Positions 31,860-40,904 are shown, counted from the first letter of the stretch. The stretch is 46,082 nucleotides of DNA from an uncultured Opitutia bacterium (GCA_903900845.1 CAIUOU010000140.1:1-46082), one strand, 5' to 3'. Made by a program: numbers and translations. Notes: generated from the sequence alone by a model not told the origin.

Positions 31860-33767
31860 TCAAAGCACCTGCAACTTCTTGCGGTAAAAGGCCACGACCT
31901 CGTCGGGGTCATCCGTGAACAGCATGTAGTCAGCCATCCACGCCGGCGCGCGCCGCTCTCGAATCATGGTATTGAGCTGGCGCCGCAGGTCGCCCCAGAA
32001 AGCGGCGTTGAAAAATACGTAAGGAATCCGAGGCCGGATCCCGAGCTTCAGATTGCACAGCTCAATGCCCACCTCCTCGAGGGTGCCGACCCCTCCCACG
32101 TTGAAGACGCAAAAATCCGCCGCCTCGAACCACTTTTGGCGGAAGTGTCGCGACGACTCCTGAAAAGTATTGAAGAAGTCCACGCCCAGCTCCGGCGGCT
32201 GGGCCTCGAGTTCGAGGAAACACGCGCCGGTGAGGGCGCCCTTGGTGCGGGCCTGCTCCGTCGCGAGCCGCATCACGCCGCCGCCACCACCGGTGAGTAC
32301 ACCAAGGTTGTGGCCGATGAAGCTGGTGAGCTTGTCGACCAGCGTCGCGATCCGGTCGGAATCCTTTTGGTCGAGACCCACGGCGGATCCGTAGAATGCG
32401 AGGATCGTCGACTCCGCGAAACGTTTGGCGACCTCCTCACGCACGAAGAAACCATGGTCACGCTTGTAGGTGTGGAGGTAGAGGTCCCTGGTGAGTTCGT
32501 CGTACCAGTAGACTTGGATTCCGATGGAACTCAGGGTGTCTAACCTTCCATGGGCGTGACTGGAGAAGAAATAGCCGTGGGTGCGCGAAGCCTTGCGGAA
32601 GATGATGCGGCGCAGCCTCAGGTCGCCGAGGCGGGAGAGCAGTTCGATCTGCTCCATGAGATTCGGGAAGCTGTCGAGCACGAGGGTGTCGGCGTTCTCC
32701 GGCGCGTCATCGAGCGCCTGGATCATGGTGCGGTGGCCGACCGGGCAGGCGTCGCCCGCAAGCACCTTGCGCAGGTCATCGTTGGCGCGGACGACCAGGG
32801 CTCGGTTGTCCATCGACCCGCTCTGGCCGCGGACCACGACCTTGGTGCGCGGACGGGCCTCGCGTTCCTCGCGGGGCGGGTTGCGATCGAGGCACTTGAA
32901 GACACCGCTGGCGGTGGCGAGCAGGCGCGTGCGGCGCTTGGCCAGCGTCTTGAACTCGGGATCGACCAATTCGGGGGCGCGGAATACGTCGACCGAAACG
33001 ACCGGGTTCACGATCGGCTGGTCGCCCGGATTGTAGATTTCCAGCATGACGTTCGTGCCGAAAGTCTTCACCGGATCGAGCAACACCGCGCTGGTGTGGA
33101 TCCCGAAGTTGCCGGCGCCCTGATTGAGCACCACGTAGTGCTCGCGCAGGTACATGGAGCAGCTCGTGAGCACGCCGGAGCGTGGCGGGATCGTCAGCGG
33201 CGAGGCGTCGTGGCGCACCTGCACCCGGTCGAGGAAGGAACGGCCCGCGTGGCCCGCGACAACCCGCTCGAACTCGGCCCGCTGGAGCTTGGGGCTCAAG
33301 GTGTAGCTGAGGTGGTGGGGCGTGAGAAAGACACTTCCCCGTGAGTCGATGCTGATGGTGTTGGGGAGCTTGATCCGGTTCTCCCGCAACGCGTCCCAGA
33401 TCTCCGCGGTGGAAAGCTTCGCCGCCGCGGGGGCATGGTAGAGCCGCCCCACCGGGGCGCCGACTCGCATCAGCTTTTTCCAGTAGGGCGCATTCGGAAA
33501 GCTGGCGTCGAACAGGAAGGCATCCACCTCCATCTCGATCCGCCCTCCCTCCAGCCTTGGGCCGCACCGGATCCGCATCTCGACGCCGATGCGGGCGAGC
33601 GAGCTGCGCTCCGAGAAGCGCAGATCCGCGAGGCGCGCCTGCAGGAACTCGAGCTCGGCGGAATTCCTGGGCCAGAAGGCCAGGGTCATCGCGACGTGAC
33701 GCTCATCCTTGTTTTTGACGGCGAGAATCTGGCCGTCCGGGCTGGTCCAGAACTGGTCCGGCATCAT
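31860..33767 (-). CDS. 635-residue protein with LOG-like nucleotide-binding C-terminal domain
   Basis: Residues from about 450 onward form a Rossmann-like LOG/TIGR00730 domain: ILAFYGSAVGLDQKDSD, LGVLTGGGGGVMRLATEQA and NVGGVGTLEEVGIEL, the last standing for the family PGGxGTxxE. LOG proteins are phosphoribohydrolases acting on nucleotide monophosphates; the PGG proline is replaced here. The first 440 residues match nothing recognised and hold soluble segments such as HHLSYTLSPKLQRAEFERV and VLDSFPNLMEQIELLSRL. Stand-alone LOG proteins are near 180-250 residues, so this is a large fusion. The start is an ATG-ATG pair at 33767. It is divergent from the FKBP gene. Confidence 0.78.
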   Translation of the reverse strand: MMPDQFWTSPDGQILAVKNKDERHVAMTLAFWPRNSAELEFLQARLADLRFSERSSLARIGVEMRIRCGPRLEGGRIEMEVDAFLFDASFPNAPYWKKLMRVGAPVGRLYHAPAAAKLSTAEIWDALRENRIKLPNTISIDSRGSVFLTPHHLSYTLSPKLQRAEFERVVAGHAGRSFLDRVQVRHDASPLTIPPRSGVLTSCSMYLREHYVVLNQGAGNFGIHTSAVLLDPVKTFGTNVMLEIYNPGDQPIVNPVVSVDVFRAPELVDPEFKTLAKRRTRLLATASGVFKCLDRNPPREEREARPRTKVVVRGQSGSMDNRALVVRANDDLRKVLAGDACPVGHRTMIQALDDAPENADTLVLDSFPNLMEQIELLSRLGDLRLRRIIFRKASRTHGYFFSSHAHGRLDTLSSIGIQVYWYDELTRDLYLHTYKRDHGFFVREEVAKRFAESTILAFYGSAVGLDQKDSDRIATLVDKLTSFIGHNLGVLTGGGGGVMRLATEQARTKGALTGACFLELEAQPPELGVDFFNTFQESSRHFRQKWFEAADFCVFNVGGVGTLEEVGIELCNLKLGIRPRIPYVFFNAAFWGDLRRQLNTMIRERRAPAWMADYMLFTDDPDEVVAFYRKKLQVL

Positions 33768-33903
33768 GAGGGTTTCCCCACCATGCGCGAAGCCTCGGGC
33801 CGCACAAGCGGGGAGATCGGGATTGCCTTAACCGGTAATCGCCGGCACGCCTCCCGCCTTTCCCCGGAACTCCGGCCCGCCGCCGCAGTCCGTCCCACTT
33901 CCC

Positions 33904-34665
33904 ATGAAACTGAAATCCATCGTCACGCTCTGCCTGTCCCTCTCCGGCCTCGCGGCCGTCGCCGGCGCGCAGACCCCCGCCGCGCCCGCCGCGGCCACCG
34001 CCCCGGCCAAGCCCGCGTTCACGGACGCGCAGCTGATCGAGGAATTCGGCTGGTTCATCGGCAAGCGCGTCGGGCTGACCGAGCTTGAGTTCAGCGCCGC
34101 CGAGCTGGAAACCCTGCTCAAGGGCTTCCGTGGCGCCGCCGAGGGCAAGGATTCGCCCTACGAGCTGGAGAAGATCGGGCCGCTCATGGACGACTTCATG
34201 CAGAAGAAGCAAGCCGCCTACGTGGCCAAGCTGAAGACCAAGAATCTGGCGGTGAACAACGACTTCTTCTCCAAGCTCAAGGAGAACAAGAACGTCGTGG
34301 AGCTTCCCAGCGGCCTCCGTTACGAAATCGTCGCCCCGGGCAACGGTCCGGCCCCGAAGGCCAATGAGACGGTACGTGTGCACTACACCGGAAAGCTGAT
34401 CGACGGCACCGAGTTCGACAGCTCCGTGAAGCGCGGCGAACCCGCCGAGTTCCCGCTGGACCAGGTGATCCCGGGCTGGACCGAGGGAATCCAGAAGATG
34501 AACAAGGGCGGGAAGATCAAATTGTACGTCCCGCCGCATCTCGCCTACGGCGACGACGGCCGCCCTGGCATCCCGCCGGGATCCACGCTGGTCTTCGACG
34601 TCGAGCTCCTCGACATCAAGGCCGCGGCCGCCGCCCCGCAGCTGCCCCCGCCGGCCAAGAAGTGA
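33904..34665 (+). CDS. Exported FKBP-type peptidyl-prolyl cis-trans isomerase
   Basis: This 253-residue protein has a signal peptide (IVTLCLSLSGLAAVAGA), an N-terminal helical FKBP_N-type dimerisation region (about residues 38-125) and a C-terminal FKBP domain (about 140-240). The latter contains VRVHYTGKLIDGTEFDSSVKR, PLDQVIPGWTEGIQKM, KIKLYVPPHLAYGDDG and IPPGSTLVFDVELLDI. The layout matches FkpA/Mip, periplasmic foldases that form V-shaped dimers. A Pro/Ala-rich tail ends the protein. A strong terminator follows at 34696. Confidence 0.95.
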   Translation: MKLKSIVTLCLSLSGLAAVAGAQTPAAPAAATAPAKPAFTDAQLIEEFGWFIGKRVGLTELEFSAAELETLLKGFRGAAEGKDSPYELEKIGPLMDDFMQKKQAAYVAKLKTKNLAVNNDFFSKLKENKNVVELPSGLRYEIVAPGNGPAPKANETVRVHYTGKLIDGTEFDSSVKRGEPAEFPLDQVIPGWTEGIQKMNKGGKIKLYVPPHLAYGDDGRPGIPPGSTLVFDVELLDIKAAAAAPQLPPPAKK

Positions 34666-34695
34666 TCCGGCGCCTCGCGCCACCGGCCTTTTCCC

Positions 34696-34727
34696 AAGCC
34701 CCCGCCACCGGCGGGGGCTTTTGTTTT
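34696..34727 (+). terminator. Rho-independent terminator after the FKBP gene
   Basis: An 11 bp stem (34696-34706 with 34710-34720, AAGCCCCCGCC and its complement) with a three-base loop is followed by TTGTTTT. It could also serve the convergent AbgT gene, whose stop is at 34745. Confidence 0.9.
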
Positions 34728-34744
34728 CCAGACGCCGGCGTCGC

Positions 34745-36283
34745 CTACTGACCCAGCAGCATCTTAACTCCCGGACCGATCGGCCAACCCGCCTGCAGCC
34801 AGAGCACGAGCATCAGCGTCCAGCCTGCGGTGAACGTGAGCGAATAGGGCAGCATCAGGGCAACCATCGTGCCGATGCCTGATTGCGGCGCGTAGCGCTG
34901 CGCGAACATGAGGACCAACGGGAAGTTCGAGGCGAGCGGCGTGACCACGTTCATCAGGCTGTCCCCCACGCGGTAGGCAGCCTGTGTCATCTCGGGGGAG
35001 TACCCGAGCAGCATGAACATCGGCACGAAAACCGGCGCGAGGATCGCCCACTTGGCCGAGGCCGATCCGAGGAACAGGTCGGTGGTCGCGGTGAGGAGAA
35101 TCAGGCCGACGATTAGCGTCACCGGCCCGAGTTCGAGCGATTTGAGGAGCGCGGCGCCTTTGACGGCGAGGATCACACCGACGTTGGACCACGCGAAGAG
35201 ATTCACGAATTGAGCGATGAAGAACACGACCACCAGGTACGGCGCGGCGAGTTCCATGGTCCGCTGCATCGACCGATAGACATCCGTGTCCCGCCGGATC
35301 GATCCGGTGGCTATCCCGTAGGTGACGGCGGGGGCCAGCCCGAGCACGAAGATGAAAAAGACGAGGCCCTTGATGAAGTAGGAGTGGATGAACCCGGGCT
35401 TGGCGGGGTCCTGCAGCACGCCGCCCTCCGGGATCAGGCCGGCGGCGACGAGCGCGCCCAAGGCGAGAAAGACGCCCGCGGCCCACGCGAGACCGCGGCG
35501 CTCCGCGGCGGACGGTGGTTGCAAGTCCTGCGCCGGCGCCCCGCCATCGTAACGGCCAAGCCTCGGCTCCACCAAGCGCTCGGTCACGAACGCCCCCAGT
35601 CCCGTCACGAGGAAGACGGAGGCGCCGAGGAAGTAGTAATTCGCCATGGCATTGACCGTGTACTTCGGGTCGACAATCCGCGCGGCCTCCTGCGTGAGAC
35701 CGGCAAGCACCACGTCGCTCGTCGAGATGAGCAGGTTGGCGGCGAAACCGCCCGAGACCCCGGAGAACGCGGCAGCGAGACCCGCGAGCGGATGGCGCCC
35801 CAGCGCATGGAACAGCGCCATGCTGAGCGGTAGCAGCAGCACGTAGCCGATATCTCCCGCCGTGTGGGACATCGCACCGCAGCCGACCACCACCCACGTG
35901 AGCCAGCGGCGCGGGGTGCGATTCACCAAGAGGCGCACGCAGGCGCCCAGCAGACCGGAGTGCTCCGCGGCCGCCAGTCCGAGCAGGCATACGAGCACGG
36001 GACCGAGCGGGGCGAAATTGATGAAATTCGGAAGCAGCCCGGTGATGAGGCGGCGAAGGCCGTCGACCGACAGCAGATTCACGGCGCCGACCGCCTTCCG
36101 CGTGACCGGATGCTCGACGCCCACACCCGCGGAACTCAACGCCCAAGAGAGCAGCACGATGAACGCCGCGAGCAGCAGGAACAGCGTGGCCGGATGAGGG
36201 AGCAGGTTGCCCCAGCGCTCCACCCGCGCGAGCTGCCGCTCGAGGAAGGTGCGTGGAGCGGTGGAAGGCGTGGGATGATCCAT
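34745..36283 (-). CDS. AbgT-family transporter
   Basis: This 512-residue protein, from the ATG at 36283 preceded by GAGG, has about 11-12 membrane spans. It matches the AbgT family: LERWGN-like VERWGNLLPHPATLFLLL, FINFAPLGPVLVCLLGLAAAEHSGLL, SHTAGDIGYVLLLPLSMALF, HPLAGLAAAFSGVSGGFAAN and late VGDSLMNVVTPLASNFPLVL. AbgT imports p-aminobenzoyl-glutamate in E. coli; other members export sulfonamides. Next to an M20 amidohydrolase, import is likelier. It is the last gene of a three-gene minus-strand operon, 11 bases after the N-formylglutamate-amidohydrolase-like gene. Confidence 0.93.
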   Translation of the reverse strand: MDHPTPSTAPRTFLERQLARVERWGNLLPHPATLFLLLAAFIVLLSWALSSAGVGVEHPVTRKAVGAVNLLSVDGLRRLITGLLPNFINFAPLGPVLVCLLGLAAAEHSGLLGACVRLLVNRTPRRWLTWVVVGCGAMSHTAGDIGYVLLLPLSMALFHALGRHPLAGLAAAFSGVSGGFAANLLISTSDVVLAGLTQEAARIVDPKYTVNAMANYYFLGASVFLVTGLGAFVTERLVEPRLGRYDGGAPAQDLQPPSAAERRGLAWAAGVFLALGALVAAGLIPEGGVLQDPAKPGFIHSYFIKGLVFFIFVLGLAPAVTYGIATGSIRRDTDVYRSMQRTMELAAPYLVVVFFIAQFVNLFAWSNVGVILAVKGAALLKSLELGPVTLIVGLILLTATTDLFLGSASAKWAILAPVFVPMFMLLGYSPEMTQAAYRVGDSLMNVVTPLASNFPLVLMFAQRYAPQSGIGTMVALMLPYSLTFTAGWTLMLVLWLQAGWPIGPGVKMLLGQ

Positions 36284-36294
36284 CGGGGAGATCC

Positions 36295-37146
36295 TCAAGC
36301 TGCACCGGCCGCCATGGCCCCGGCCGCGGCCTGCGCGAAACCAGAGAGGTCGTCGCGCAGGCGCGCGAATCCGAGGCCCAGCTCGCAGGTCGACTCATCC
36401 AGGTAGACCGCGCGGTTGATTTCGATCTGCAGGCTGGAACGCCCGCGGGCGGGGTCCCCGTGGGCGCGCACGATGTCGGCGCCCCGGTAGGGGTCGTTCA
36501 CCTGCACGCGGTAGCCGCGCTCCGTGAAGTACGCCGTAACCCAGCGCGTGACCGCCGGTTCGGCGGAAGTGCCGTCGCGGTCACCGATCACAATGTCGGG
36601 ACGGGGGCGGCCGGAATCGGTGTTCATCGCGTTGCCACGCGACTTCATCGAGTGGCAATTGAAATGCCAGACCCGTCCGTGGCGTCCGGCGGCCGCGTCG
36701 ATCTCGCGCCCGAGGGCAGCGCGATAGGGAGTGTGGTAGAGATCGATGCGGCGGCGCACCTCGGCCACCGACAAACGGCGACGGTACATGGGCACGCCGG
36801 GCAGGACGTAGCGCCGGATGAGCCCCATCCCCCGACGCGCATGGTCGCTCAGGGCCACGGGCTCGGGCCAGGGCGCATCGAGAAGTTCCTGATCGATATC
36901 GTCGGCCGCGCGGTTGGCGTCGAGATAAGCCCGCGGAAACGTCGCGGCGAGCAGCACCGCCCCCGCCTCCGTGACCCCGCGGTACAGCGCGTCAACGTGC
37001 GCGTCCCACGTCGTCGCGATCTGTTCCCGCGAGGCGGCGGGCGCGAAATCAGGCGGGTACTCCATCCCGCTGTGCGGTGAGTCGAAGACCAGCGGGGCGG
37101 CCGCACCCGTGGGACGATGGATTAGCAGCGGAACAACGGCGGCCAT
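36295..37146 (-). CDS. N-formylglutamate amidohydrolase-like protein
   Basis: The ATG at 37146 gives 283 residues. The sequence has LVFDSPHSGMEYPPDF, TTWDAHVDALYRGVTEAGA, ANRAADDIDQEL, HTPYRAALGREIDA, WHFNCHSMKS and DIVIGDRDGTSAEP, then LQIEINRAVYLDE. This is the HutG/FGase family pattern, whose enzymes hydrolyse N-formyl-L-glutamate to formate and glutamate with a metal. No hut genes are nearby; placement between an M20 amidohydrolase and AbgT suggests a related N-acyl-glutamate substrate. Gaps to its neighbours are 11-13 bases. Confidence 0.92.
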   Translation of the reverse strand: MAAVVPLLIHRPTGAAAPLVFDSPHSGMEYPPDFAPAASREQIATTWDAHVDALYRGVTEAGAVLLAATFPRAYLDANRAADDIDQELLDAPWPEPVALSDHARRGMGLIRRYVLPGVPMYRRRLSVAEVRRRIDLYHTPYRAALGREIDAAAGRHGRVWHFNCHSMKSRGNAMNTDSGRPRPDIVIGDRDGTSAEPAVTRWVTAYFTERGYRVQVNDPYRGADIVRAHGDPARGRSSLQIEINRAVYLDESTCELGLGFARLRDDLSGFAQAAAGAMAAGAA

Positions 37147-37159
37147 CGGCGGCGGGCGC

Positions 37160-38593
37160 TTAGTCGCGGTAGTTGAGCGGCGGGGCGCGATCACCGATGA
37201 CCGCCTCGTAGCGGAAATCCGCGCCGCGGCGCTTCTCGAGTTCGGCGCGCGCGGCCTTGATCGTGGCGCCATCGGAAAAAATATCGATCATCGTGCCGGC
37301 GAGGACCTTCGCGGCCACGTTCATGCCCTTGAGCCCCATCGAAGTGCCGCCGCAGGCGACCGCCTGCCAGCTGTGGCCCGGGGTGCCGGGAGCCCACGTC
37401 GCGGTGCGCACCCCGACGGTCGGTACGGTCCAGCTGACGTCGCCGACGTCGGTCGAGCCCGCGCCGTCGCGGGGCGGGTTCGGGCTGAACGGGGGAACCA
37501 GCGCGGCCACTTCGGGCGCAGGCGCCTTGCCAAGGAGCGTGCGGCCGATCTTCGCCGCGAACTCCCGCTCGACCTCATCGTAGATGACACCGCCGACGAC
37601 CTCGAGATTCGCGTGCATGACACGCCCGAGGACCTCGTTCGGGAGCAGGTCGTAGACCCCGCCGGTGATTTCCCATTCGACGGTGGTGCCGGTGCCGAGC
37701 GCGGCGCCGGTCGCGGCCTTTTCCACGCGATCCCAGACATCGCGCACCACCTGGCGGCTGGGATGACGCACGTAGTAGTACACCTCGGAGAAAGCGGGCA
37801 CGACGTTGGGAGCCTCGCCGCCCCGAGTGATCACATAGTGGATACGCGAGGTTTCCGGGATGTGCTCCCGCAGCAAGTTGACCATGTGGTTCATGGCCTC
37901 GACGCCGTCCAAGGCCGAGCGGCCGCGATCAGGAGCGCTGGAGGCGTGCGAGGAGACGCCCTTGAACCGGAACTTGCCGGAGCGGTTGGCGAGGGACGGC
38001 GTCATGATGATCGTGTTGCGGTCGGCGGGATGCCAGTGCAGGGCGACGTCGACATCGCGGAAAAGTCCGGCGCGGACCAGGTACACCTTACCGGAGCCGC
38101 CCTCCTCCGCCGGTGTGCCGTAGAGACGCACCGTACCGGAGCGGCCGCTGGCGCGCAGCCAGTCCTTGATCGCGACGGCCGCCTGCGCGGCGCCGGCGCC
38201 GAACAGGTGGTGACCGCAGGCGTGGCCGGCCGTGGCTCCGGGGCGCGGCTTCTTTTCCGGAACCGCTTCCTGCGAGGCGCCGGGCAAGGCATCGAACTCC
38301 GCGAGCACGCCGATCACGGGCGAACCGGAGCCGGCGCTGGCGATGAAAGCGGTGGGAATGCCGGCTACACCCGACTCCACCTTGAACCCCTCCTGGCGCA
38401 GCCTTTCCTGAAGTAAAGCGGAACTACGGTGCTCCCGGTAACCGACCTCGGCGAAGTCCCAGATTTTGAGGGCGAGGTCGTCGTACGCGGAGCGACCGGC
38501 ATCGATGCGGGCGAAAACATCGGCCTTGGCCTTTTGCGCGGATAACGCGCCCGGGAGGGAAAGTATGAACAGGAACGCGAGAAGTGGTCTCAT
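37160..38593 (-). CDS. Exported M20-family amidohydrolase, AbgB-like
   Basis: This 477-residue protein has a signal peptide (MRPLLAFLFILSLPGALSAQ) from the ATG at 38593; TTG at 38608 is an alternative start. The M20 dinuclear zinc site is visible: GHACGHHLFGAGAAQA, TPAEEGGSGK and LHWHPAD, with the dimerisation domain starting KFRFKGVSSHASSAPDRGRSALDG. It resembles AbgB, one subunit of p-aminobenzoyl-glutamate hydrolase, but no AbgA partner is present and the signal peptide puts it outside the cytoplasm. It is first in the operon with the HutG-like and AbgT genes, suggesting cleavage of an acyl-glutamate or dipeptide before uptake. Confidence 0.93.
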   Translation of the reverse strand: MRPLLAFLFILSLPGALSAQKAKADVFARIDAGRSAYDDLALKIWDFAEVGYREHRSSALLQERLRQEGFKVESGVAGIPTAFIASAGSGSPVIGVLAEFDALPGASQEAVPEKKPRPGATAGHACGHHLFGAGAAQAAVAIKDWLRASGRSGTVRLYGTPAEEGGSGKVYLVRAGLFRDVDVALHWHPADRNTIIMTPSLANRSGKFRFKGVSSHASSAPDRGRSALDGVEAMNHMVNLLREHIPETSRIHYVITRGGEAPNVVPAFSEVYYYVRHPSRQVVRDVWDRVEKAATGAALGTGTTVEWEITGGVYDLLPNEVLGRVMHANLEVVGGVIYDEVEREFAAKIGRTLLGKAPAPEVAALVPPFSPNPPRDGAGSTDVGDVSWTVPTVGVRTATWAPGTPGHSWQAVACGGTSMGLKGMNVAAKVLAGTMIDIFSDGATIKAARAELEKRRGADFRYEAVIGDRAPPLNYRD

Positions 38594-38660
38594 GGAACGA
38601 CGGGACAAGGGGGAGCGCGCAAGGAAAGGCCGGTGGGGAGCGGAGGAAGCGGAACCTCAT

Positions 38661-38706
38661 CGGCGCCGGAAGGGAAAGGCAAACCCGATGCCCTTTGCCG
38701 GCGCCG
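38661..38706. promoter_or_regulatory. Interrupted palindrome in the M20/POT divergent region
   Basis: CGGCGCCGG (38661-38669) pairs perfectly with CCGGCGCCG (38698-38706). Just inside, AAGGG (38670-38674) pairs with CCCTT (38691-38695) after a two-base bulge, a 14-pair stem with a 16-base loop. It lies about 50 bases before the POT gene start. It may be a shared operator or a leader hairpin; no T-run follows. Confidence 0.6.
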
Positions 38707-38753
38707 CAGATACGGTTTGCCGCTTCTAGGGCGCCGCCCAAGCTCCATGGCCC

Positions 38754-40271
38754 ATGAGTTCCCCCGCCCCCGTCAGCCCGGTCCCGATCGAGACCGAGGC
38801 CGTGGTGCCCGCCCATCCGCAGTTGTTCGGTCACCCGCGTCCTCTCTACACGCTGTTCTTCGCCGAGTTATGGGAGCGGTTTTCGTATTACGGGATGCGC
38901 GCGCTGCTGACCTTCTACATGGTGGCTCCCGTTGCGAAGGGGGGCATGGGACTGCCCGACAACAAGGCGGCCCTGATCTACGGAACCTACACGATGTCGG
39001 TGTACATGTTGTCGATCCCCGGCGGCATGATAGCCGACAACATCCTTGGCTCGCGAATGGCGGTGCTGATTGGCGGGATCATCATCGCCGCGGGGCACTT
39101 CTTGATGGCGGTGCCGGGGGACTTCACGTTTTACCTCGGGCTGCTGTTGATCGTGCTCGGGACAGGGCTGCTGAAGCCGAACATCAGCGCGATGGTCGGG
39201 CAGCTGTACCGGCCCGGTGACTCCCGGCGCGACGCGGGTTTCTCGATCTTCTACATGGGGATCAACCTCGGGGCGTTCATCGCCCCGTTGGCTACGGGAT
39301 TCCTCGCGCAGCACAGCAAGTTCAAGGAATTGCTCACCGGCTGGGGCTTCAACCCGGTGCACTCATGGCACTGGGGCTTCGCGGCGGCGGGCGTGGGTAT
39401 GGTACTCGGCTTGGTGGTGTTCGCGGTCTTCGGGCGTGGGCTGAAGGAAGTCGGACCGGCGCCGGCGGCCGCTCCCGGCGCGTGGCGCAAGCCTCTGCTT
39501 ACGCTGGTGGGCACGCTTGCGCTGTGGGGTATCGTCAAACTTTCGGACACCGCGGGATTCACGTGGATCCGCTACCTGTTCATCCTCGTGCCGGTGGCGC
39601 TGATGGTGTGGTTTGGTTTTTCGCGACAGGAGGACGTGCGGCGGCTGGGCGCGATTTTCTTTTTCTTCATCGGGGCGTTTGTTTTCTGGGCCCTGTTCGA
39701 GCAGGCGGGCACCTCGCTCAGTCTTTTCGCCGACCGCTACACGGCCACGCACGTGGGTGGCGTGGAGGTGCCGTCGTCATGGTATCAGGCGGCCAACCCG
39801 ATTTTTGTGATCCTGCTCGCGCCGGTGTTCGCGCTGGCTTGGACGAGACTGGGCGCGCGGCAGCCATCTAGCCCAATGAAGTTCACGCTGGGGCTGTTTT
39901 TCCTGGCGCTCGGTTTCAGTCTGATGATTCCAGCGGCGCGCCTCGCGGCGGAAGGTCGCGTGAGCCCGCTGTGGCTGCTAGGCCTTTATCTGCTGCAGAC
40001 GATGGGAGAGATGTGCCTGAGCCCGGTGGGCTTGAGCACCTTCACGAAGCTGGCGCCGCGGCATTTGGTGGGGGCGATGCTCGGCATCTGGTTTCTCGGT
40101 GCGGCGTTCGGCAACAAGTTCGCCGGCGTGCTGGCGGCGAGTTTCGGCGAGGGCGAGGCGGGGCAGCTGGACCGCTTCTTCGGTCAACAGGCGCTGGCGG
40201 TGTTTATTGTGGCGGGAGTGTTCCTTGCGCTGGTGCCATGGGTGCGACGCCGCATGGGCGGGGTGCTTTGA
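38754..40271 (+). CDS. POT/PTR2-family proton-coupled peptide transporter
   Basis: This 505-residue protein has about 12-14 membrane spans. It has the POT E1XXE2R-like motif in FFAELWERFSYYGMRALLTFYM, the GGMIADNILGSR loop, PNISAMVGQLY and the FYMGINLGAFIAP signature. POT carriers import di- and tripeptides with protons. A hydrophilic loop near residue 235 separates the two halves. The gene is divergent from the M20/HutG-like/AbgT operon, and both sides fit scavenging of short peptides or amino-acid conjugates. The oxygenase gene follows after 15 bases. Confidence 0.94.
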   Translation: MSSPAPVSPVPIETEAVVPAHPQLFGHPRPLYTLFFAELWERFSYYGMRALLTFYMVAPVAKGGMGLPDNKAALIYGTYTMSVYMLSIPGGMIADNILGSRMAVLIGGIIIAAGHFLMAVPGDFTFYLGLLLIVLGTGLLKPNISAMVGQLYRPGDSRRDAGFSIFYMGINLGAFIAPLATGFLAQHSKFKELLTGWGFNPVHSWHWGFAAAGVGMVLGLVVFAVFGRGLKEVGPAPAAAPGAWRKPLLTLVGTLALWGIVKLSDTAGFTWIRYLFILVPVALMVWFGFSRQEDVRRLGAIFFFFIGAFVFWALFEQAGTSLSLFADRYTATHVGGVEVPSSWYQAANPIFVILLAPVFALAWTRLGARQPSSPMKFTLGLFFLALGFSLMIPAARLAAEGRVSPLWLLGLYLLQTMGEMCLSPVGLSTFTKLAPRHLVGAMLGIWFLGAAFGNKFAGVLAASFGEGEAGQLDRFFGQQALAVFIVAGVFLALVPWVRRRMGGVL

Positions 40272-40286
40272 GTTTACGATCGCGCC

Positions 40287-40904
40287 ATGCCTGTCCGCGC
40301 CTGGTTCCCGACCTACATCTATTGTGAGACGTTGCAGCGCTCGGGGCTTGAGCGTTTCAACCGAGATCTGGCGGAGGAGTGCCGGCAGCTGCGGGATTAC
40401 GACCGGGCGGGCCGGAGGTGGTCAGCGAAAAACTATCCCGGCGGATACACGAGCTACGCTTCACTTAACCAATTGCACCGGTTTTCGAGCAGCTTCGCGG
40501 ATCTCGGGCGGAAGCTGGAACGGCATATGCGAAGGTTTGCCGGGCACCTCGAAATGGACCTGCGCGGACGACAGGTGGAACTAACCGATCTGTGGCTGAA
40601 CATCATGCCGCCGACGGTCGCGCACTCGCTGCACCTGCACCCGTTGTCATTCATCAGCGGGACCTATTACGTGGCCACGCCGGAAGGCTGTCCGGGACTG
40701 AAGTTTGAGGATCCGCGTCTGGACCGGTTCATGGCGGCACCACCGCGACGGGAGAGCGCCCGGGAGGAGAATCGCTCCCACGTCACTTATCCAGCCGAGG
40801 CCGGTAACGTGATACTCTTCGAGAGTTGGCTGCGCCACGAGGTGCCGTCCAACCGGGTCGACGCGGATCGGATCAGCGTCAGCTTTAACTTCAACTGGCA
40901 CTAA
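40287..40904 (+). CDS. TIGR02466-type putative 2OG-Fe(II) oxygenase
   Basis: This 205-residue protein matches the TIGR02466 group: an N-terminal FPTYIYCETL, LWLNIMPP, HSLHLHPLSFISGTYYVATPEG, LKFEDPRLDRFM and ILFESWLRHEVPSNRVDADRISVSFNFNW. The HLHP His-x-His and the later H in LRHEVP with R in RISVSF are consistent with an iron and 2-oxoglutarate site, but the substrate is unknown. It follows the POT gene by 15 bases and is probably co-transcribed. Three GGGACAGGCT-type repeats begin 12 bases after its stop. Confidence 0.9.
   Translation: MPVRAWFPTYIYCETLQRSGLERFNRDLAEECRQLRDYDRAGRRWSAKNYPGGYTSYASLNQLHRFSSSFADLGRKLERHMRRFAGHLEMDLRGRQVELTDLWLNIMPPTVAHSLHLHPLSFISGTYYVATPEGCPGLKFEDPRLDRFMAAPPRRESAREENRSHVTYPAEAGNVILFESWLRHEVPSNRVDADRISVSFNFNWH

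Noticed and set aside
30671-31918. Plus-strand frame (415 codons) opposite purD
   Set aside because: Arg/His-rich shadow of a conserved enzyme gene.
36971-38416. Long plus-strand frame (481 codons) over the M20 hydrolase gene
   Set aside because: The opposite strand has a full M20 metal site; this frame has shadow composition.
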